This document shows, piece by piece, positions 60,814 to 64,000 of a stretch of 64,000 nucleotides of DNA. Source of the DNA: Parabacteroides sp. FAFU027. Its GTDB lineage: Bacteria; Bacteroidota; Bacteroidia; Bacteroidales; UBA7332. The notes below the pieces were generated by a model, which saw nothing but the letters and a program-made list of their open reading frames with translations, had not been told where the DNA came from and did not search any database. The stretch lies in the NCBI RefSeq assembly GCF_022808675.1, contig NZ_JAKZKV010000007.1, positions 124,001-188,000 on the forward strand. Reading direction: 5' to 3'. The number at the start of each line of letters is the position of its first letter. Position 1 is the first letter of the stretch. Both the position numbers and the translations under genes were made by a program.

Positions 60814-61872
60814 ATGCTAAAAACCCAATTTATCCCCTATCAACTCATCTTTAAAAAGCCCAGCGGCACTTCACGCGGAGTATTAACGACCAAGGAGACC
60901 TGGTTTGTAAAGATATGGAACGAAGAAACGCCCGAATTGTTCGGTTTGGGCGAATGTGCACTCTTCCGGGGACTCGGTTGCGATGACCAGCCCGACTATG
61001 AGACCGTTTTACAAAGCCTCTCGCCCGATTTACCGCCGCTGGAAGAACTTCAAACCCGATTAAAAGATTTCCCATCCATCCTTTTCGGCATTGAAACCGC
61101 TCTTTGGGATCTGCAAAACGGAGGTAACAGAATCATACACCCATCCGCATTCAGCGAAGGAGAAGATTACATCCGCATCAACGGACTCATCTGGATGGGA
61201 ACGAAAGAAGAGATGCGCGCACAAATCATCGAGAAGCTTGAAAAGGGATTTTCCTGCATCAAACTCAAGATCGGTGCCATTGATTTCGAAGCGGAGATGG
61301 ATTTATTGCAATCTATCCGCAAAGAGTTCTCTGCCGACCGTATCGAATTGCGGGTAGATGCCAACGGAGCCTTCTCACCGGAGGATGCACTGCATAAGCT
61401 GGAGCGCTTATCGAAGCTTAATCTCCACTCCATCGAGCAGCCCATCAAGGCCGAACAATGGGAAGCCATGGCACACCTCTGCGAACAGACGCCTCTCCCT
61501 ATCGCACTGGATGAAGAGCTGATTGGGATAAACAATCCGGAACGCAAAGCGCTTTTACTGGATACAATCAAGCCGCAATACATTATATTAAAGCCCAGCC
61601 TGCATGGAGCTTTCATCGGCAGCAGCGAATGGATTGATTTAGCCAATGAGCGCGGAATCAACTGGTGGATTACCTCTGCATTAGAGTCTAATGTCGGTCT
61701 GAATGCCATCGCGCAATGGTGTTATACCTTACAAAATCCAATGCCACAGGGGTTGGGTACGGGATTGCTTTATACCAATAACTTCCCCTCCCCTCTTACG
61801 CTGGAAGGCGAACAGTTATTTTACAAGAAAGAGAATCTGTGGGATCTTTCATTGTTGACGGCACACAAATAA
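60814..61872 (+). CDS. menC: o-Succinylbenzoate synthase
   Basis: A 352-residue enolase-superfamily enzyme that dehydrates SHCHC to o-succinylbenzoate in menaquinone synthesis. Catalytic Lys150 and Lys152 are in CIKLKIG, metal ligands are probably Asp182 (RVDANG), Glu208 (IEQP) and Asp233 (ALDEEL), and the second catalytic Lys260 is in ILKPSLHG. The N-terminal cap is typical (SRGVLTTKETWFVKI, GLGECALF). menE follows 110 bases later on the same strand; other men genes are not in the window, so they must lie elsewhere. Confidence 0.94.
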   Translation: MLKTQFIPYQLIFKKPSGTSRGVLTTKETWFVKIWNEETPELFGLGECALFRGLGCDDQPDYETVLQSLSPDLPPLEELQTRLKDFPSILFGIETALWDLQNGGNRIIHPSAFSEGEDYIRINGLIWMGTKEEMRAQIIEKLEKGFSCIKLKIGAIDFEAEMDLLQSIRKEFSADRIELRVDANGAFSPEDALHKLERLSKLNLHSIEQPIKAEQWEAMAHLCEQTPLPIALDEELIGINNPERKALLLDTIKPQYIILKPSLHGAFIGSSEWIDLANERGINWWITSALESNVGLNAIAQWCYTLQNPMPQGLGTGLLYTNNFPSPLTLEGEQLFYKKENLWDLSLLTAHK

Positions 61873-61911
61873 TAAGGATTATTTATTGATTTAGAAAATT
61901 CGTCGAAAGTA

Positions 61912-61944
61912 AAACCTAACAGGTTTTGAAAACCTGTTAGGTTT
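61912..61944. repeat. 33-nt palindrome of the AAACCT(n)AGGTTT family, copy 3
   Basis: AAACCTAACAGGTTTT, G, AAAACCTGTTAGGTTT: a perfect 16+1+16 inverted repeat between menC and menE. The centre pair AAC/GTT replaces GAC/GTC of copy 1. Confidence 0.9.
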
Positions 61945-61982
61945 ACTCTCAATATATCATTCTACAATTTATTGAAGAATAA

Positions 61983-63029
61983 ATGCAACTGACCATAAAC
62001 CAAACAACATATTCCCGGGAGCAATTCCCCGCTCTGATTGAAGAGAAAAAGCAGCAGCAACTCCCCGAATGGGAAGCAGCATTCTTCGCTTTTCTCGAGA
62101 AATGGATGGATAACAACGATACCGTCCCCGGACAAACATCCGGTTCTACAGGCACGCCCAAAAATATCGCGCTTTCGAAACAAAGTATGATGGCTTCGGC
62201 TCGTTTAACCAACGACTATTTCAAATTAAAAGAGGGTGACACTATTTCAATGTCGCTTTCTGCCAATTATATCGCTGGTAAAATGATGATAGTGCGTGCC
62301 TGGATTTCCAATCTTCATCTCATTGTCTGCGAACCCGCCTCAATGCCTGAAATACCTCAACGGGTAAAGTTTGGAGCTATGGTCCCCATGCAAGTAGAGA
62401 AACTGATGAGCAGCGAATCGGGTCGGGAAGCGTTGGAACAAATCGAAATCCTGATTATCGGTGGTAGCGCCATTCCATACGCGCTTGAGCAACGTCTAAA
62501 GGAAATCTCGACCGTCTGCTATTGCACTTATGGGATGACGGAAACTGTTTCACACATCGCACTGCGCCGCATAAACGGATCAGAGGCAAGCGAAGAATAT
62601 TTTGCCTTAGGAAATGTCCGCTTCGAACTGGATGAACGGGGATGCCTGGTCATCTTTGCCCCGCATTTGCAGGCTGAACCTTTCGTGACGAATGATTTGG
62701 TGGAATTATCTTCGCCTTACCGCTTTCGCTGGATGGGACGCTTCGACAATGTTATCAATTCGGGCGGCATCAAGCTCTTCCCCGAAACGATTGAGCAGAA
62801 ACTTTCGCCCGCAATCCCTCAACGCTTTTTCCTGACTGCCTTATCTGACGAAATATTGGGACAAAAGTTGGCATTGGTCATTGAAGGGGAATTATATACC
62901 GAAGCTGAGACTCTTATATTGCAGGAATACATTTCAAATTATCTCTCTAAATACGAAAAGCCCCGCCAAATCATTTTCAAAAAACGATTTAACGAGACTT
63001 CTACCGGGAAAGTGAAACGGGAAATATAG
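61983..63029 (+). CDS. menE: o-Succinylbenzoate-CoA ligase
   Basis: A 348-residue AMP-forming ligase, shorter than the usual 450-500 but typical of the Bacteroidota MenE form. The ATP loop is QTSGSTGTPKNIAL; the adenylation core has YCTYGMTETVSHIALRRI; the hinge is RFRWMGRFDNVINSGGIKLFP, and the C-terminal catalytic Lys is in TSTGKVKREI. It activates o-succinylbenzoate with CoA for MenB. It lies just after menC. Substrate assignment rests partly on that neighbour. Confidence 0.92.
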   Translation: MQLTINQTTYSREQFPALIEEKKQQQLPEWEAAFFAFLEKWMDNNDTVPGQTSGSTGTPKNIALSKQSMMASARLTNDYFKLKEGDTISMSLSANYIAGKMMIVRAWISNLHLIVCEPASMPEIPQRVKFGAMVPMQVEKLMSSESGREALEQIEILIIGGSAIPYALEQRLKEISTVCYCTYGMTETVSHIALRRINGSEASEEYFALGNVRFELDERGCLVIFAPHLQAEPFVTNDLVELSSPYRFRWMGRFDNVINSGGIKLFPETIEQKLSPAIPQRFFLTALSDEILGQKLALVIEGELYTEAETLILQEYISNYLSKYEKPRQIIFKKRFNETSTGKVKREI

Positions 63030-63032
63030 TTT

Positions 63033-63112
63033 TTTACCACAAAGACACTAAGTTCACTTAACAACACTAAGACTTAGTGATTCTATGTGTTCTTAGTGCC
63101 TTAGTGGTTAAT
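63033..63112. repeat. Imperfect inverted-repeat element of the CACTAAG type
   Basis: TTTACCACAAAGACACTAAG (63034-63053) and CTTAGTGCCTTAGTGGTTAA (63092-63111) are imperfect inverted arms. It separates the convergent menE and fmt genes. A fragment with similar words (CGCTAAGATGCTAAGACGCA) lies at 60620-60639. Confidence 0.7.
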
Positions 63113-63116
63113 GCTT

Positions 63117-64000
63117 TCATACAAATCCGCACTCCTCAATATCTTTAAATCCATTGAGGAAATCCGTCACATTCATCCGTTTCTTTCCGGCCAATTGCAA
63201 CGAAAGAATACGAACGAAGCCTTCATTGACCGCAACCTCCAGTGTATGCTTGCCATCGGTACGAACCGAACCGTTATCAAGGTCATGCTCTTCAAAAACC
63301 TTTTCCGTCTCGAATATTTTCACCGCATGAATAGTGCCATCGGCAGCTACCAGTTCACTCCACGCTGCTGGATAAGGAGAAAGTCCGCGTACAAAGTTGA
63401 AAACCGAAGTCACATCCTTATTCCAGTCGATGCGACAAGTCTCTTTGAAGATTTTTGGTGCCGGACGGAGTTCTTTGACGTTCTTCGCCATTTCTTCCTG
63501 CGGAATCGGAGTCAGGTTACCTTCAATTACGGCATCCACTGTTTGACAAACCAGTTTTGCGCCTGTCATCATCAACGCATCATGCACTGTTCCGGCATTG
63601 TCATTTTCAGAAATAGCAACTTTCTCCTGGAAAATCACGTTTCCGGTATCGATTTCGTGCGTCAGGAAGAATGTAGTGATTCCGGTCTCTTTATCTCCGT
63701 TAATCACAGCCCAGTTAATCGGAGCCGCACCGCGGTATTGCGGCAATAACGAAGCGTGCAAATTGAACGTGCCCAATCGCGGCATATTCCACACCACCTC
63801 AGGCAACATGCGGAAAGCTACAACAATTTGCAGGTCTGCATTCCACGCCTTCAACGCCTCCAAAAACTCAGGGTCTTTCAGTTTTTCGGGCTGAAGCAGT
63901 GGTAAATTCTGTTCCAGCGCATATTGTTTCACCGGAGAGAACTGAATCTTGTGTCCGCGACCAGCGGGTTTGTCTGGCATTGTAATTACACCCACGACAT
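63117..64000 (-). CDS. fmt: Methionyl-tRNA formyltransferase, N-terminus cut by window edge
   Basis: About 294 codons of the formyltransferase that makes fMet-tRNA for translation initiation. The frame is open through 64000; the start must lie beyond the edge, and a GTG at 63995 is an internal valine (context VVGVITMPDKPAGRGH). The formyl-donor site is visible: FNLHASLLPQYRGAAPINWA with the catalytic Asn and His, and THEIDTGNVI with the Asp. The C-terminal OB-like domain ends in KKRMNVTDFLNGFKDIEECG. About 25-30 N-terminal residues are missing. Confidence 0.95.
   Translation of the reverse strand, partial: VVGVITMPDKPAGRGHKIQFSPVKQYALEQNLPLLQPEKLKDPEFLEALKAWNADLQIVVAFRMLPEVVWNMPRLGTFNLHASLLPQYRGAAPINWAVINGDKETGITTFFLTHEIDTGNVIFQEKVAISENDNAGTVHDALMMTGAKLVCQTVDAVIEGNLTPIPQEEMAKNVKELRPAPKIFKETCRIDWNKDVTSVFNFVRGLSPYPAAWSELVAADGTIHAVKIFETEKVFEEHDLDNGSVRTDGKHTLEVAVNEGFVRILSLQLAGKKRMNVTDFLNGFKDIEECGFV

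Overview
The window looks like chromosomal DNA of a Bacteroidota bacterium, most likely an environmental or oral member of the Bacteroidales (my inference). The evidence is: a fused SecDF, many -7 boxes of the Bacteroidota type (TAnnTTTG), GH92 and GH27 glycosidases, lipoprotein phosphoesterases, and clear type IX secretion (T9SS) hallmarks. The T9SS signs are one cargo with a type A sorting domain, one giant cargo with a type B (gliding-type) sorting domain, and a PorP/SprF-like partner immediately after the giant gene. No T9SS core machinery lies in the window.

Layout. 1-6.3 kb: an edge-truncated secreted protein, secDF, and a tightly coupled epimerase/PAP2 pair (lipid head-group or sphingolipid chemistry is possible). 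6.7-14 kb: a T9SS-exported beta-helix protein, then a GH92 alpha-mannosidase and a GH27 alpha-galactosidase-like enzyme. 14.3-18.8 kb: sulfite reductase cysJ-cysI and a NimA-like flavoprotein. 19-26.1 kb: HAD phosphatase, calcineurin-like lipoprotein, AraC regulator, YceI, DODA-type dioxygenase, pentapeptide-repeat protein and acyltransferase. 26.1-41.8 kb: the PorP-like gene and a 4899-codon adhesin. 42-46.1 kb: an orphan HExxH metalloprotease, two hypothetical genes and a second calcineurin-like lipoprotein. 46.3-55.5 kb: AraC-GyrI regulator, tRNA-Leu, NUDIX hydrolase, a TPR protein with an outer-membrane barrel, and topA. 56-60.6 kb: hypothetical gene, DUF2059, an AT-rich DUF4145 gene, a REP-associated transposase (RAYT) between two REP copies, and a CCA-adding-type nucleotidyltransferase. 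60.8-64 kb: menC, menE and right-truncated fmt.

The adhesin holds about 43 PKD/Ig-like domains. Domains 6-40 form seven copies of a five-domain higher-order unit with an almost exact 1416-bp period; the inner copies are nearly identical and the outer ones have diverged. It ends in SprB-like repeats, PKD domains and a type B sorting domain, so it is probably a SprB-like surface adhesin exported with the PorP-like protein.

The intergenic DNA is unusually structured. I found four unrelated short-period arrays with exact register: 21 bp (about 20 degenerate units after topA), 23 bp (5 units whose core flips orientation), 41 bp (4 units) and 11 bp (5 units). Most periods are close to whole numbers of helical turns. 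There are also three dispersed 33-34 bp palindromes whose arms covary, 93-bp REP copies flanking the RAYT gene, and several long inverted-repeat elements. These arrays, the adhesin's higher-order repeat and the REP/RAYT unit are the best targets for follow-up.
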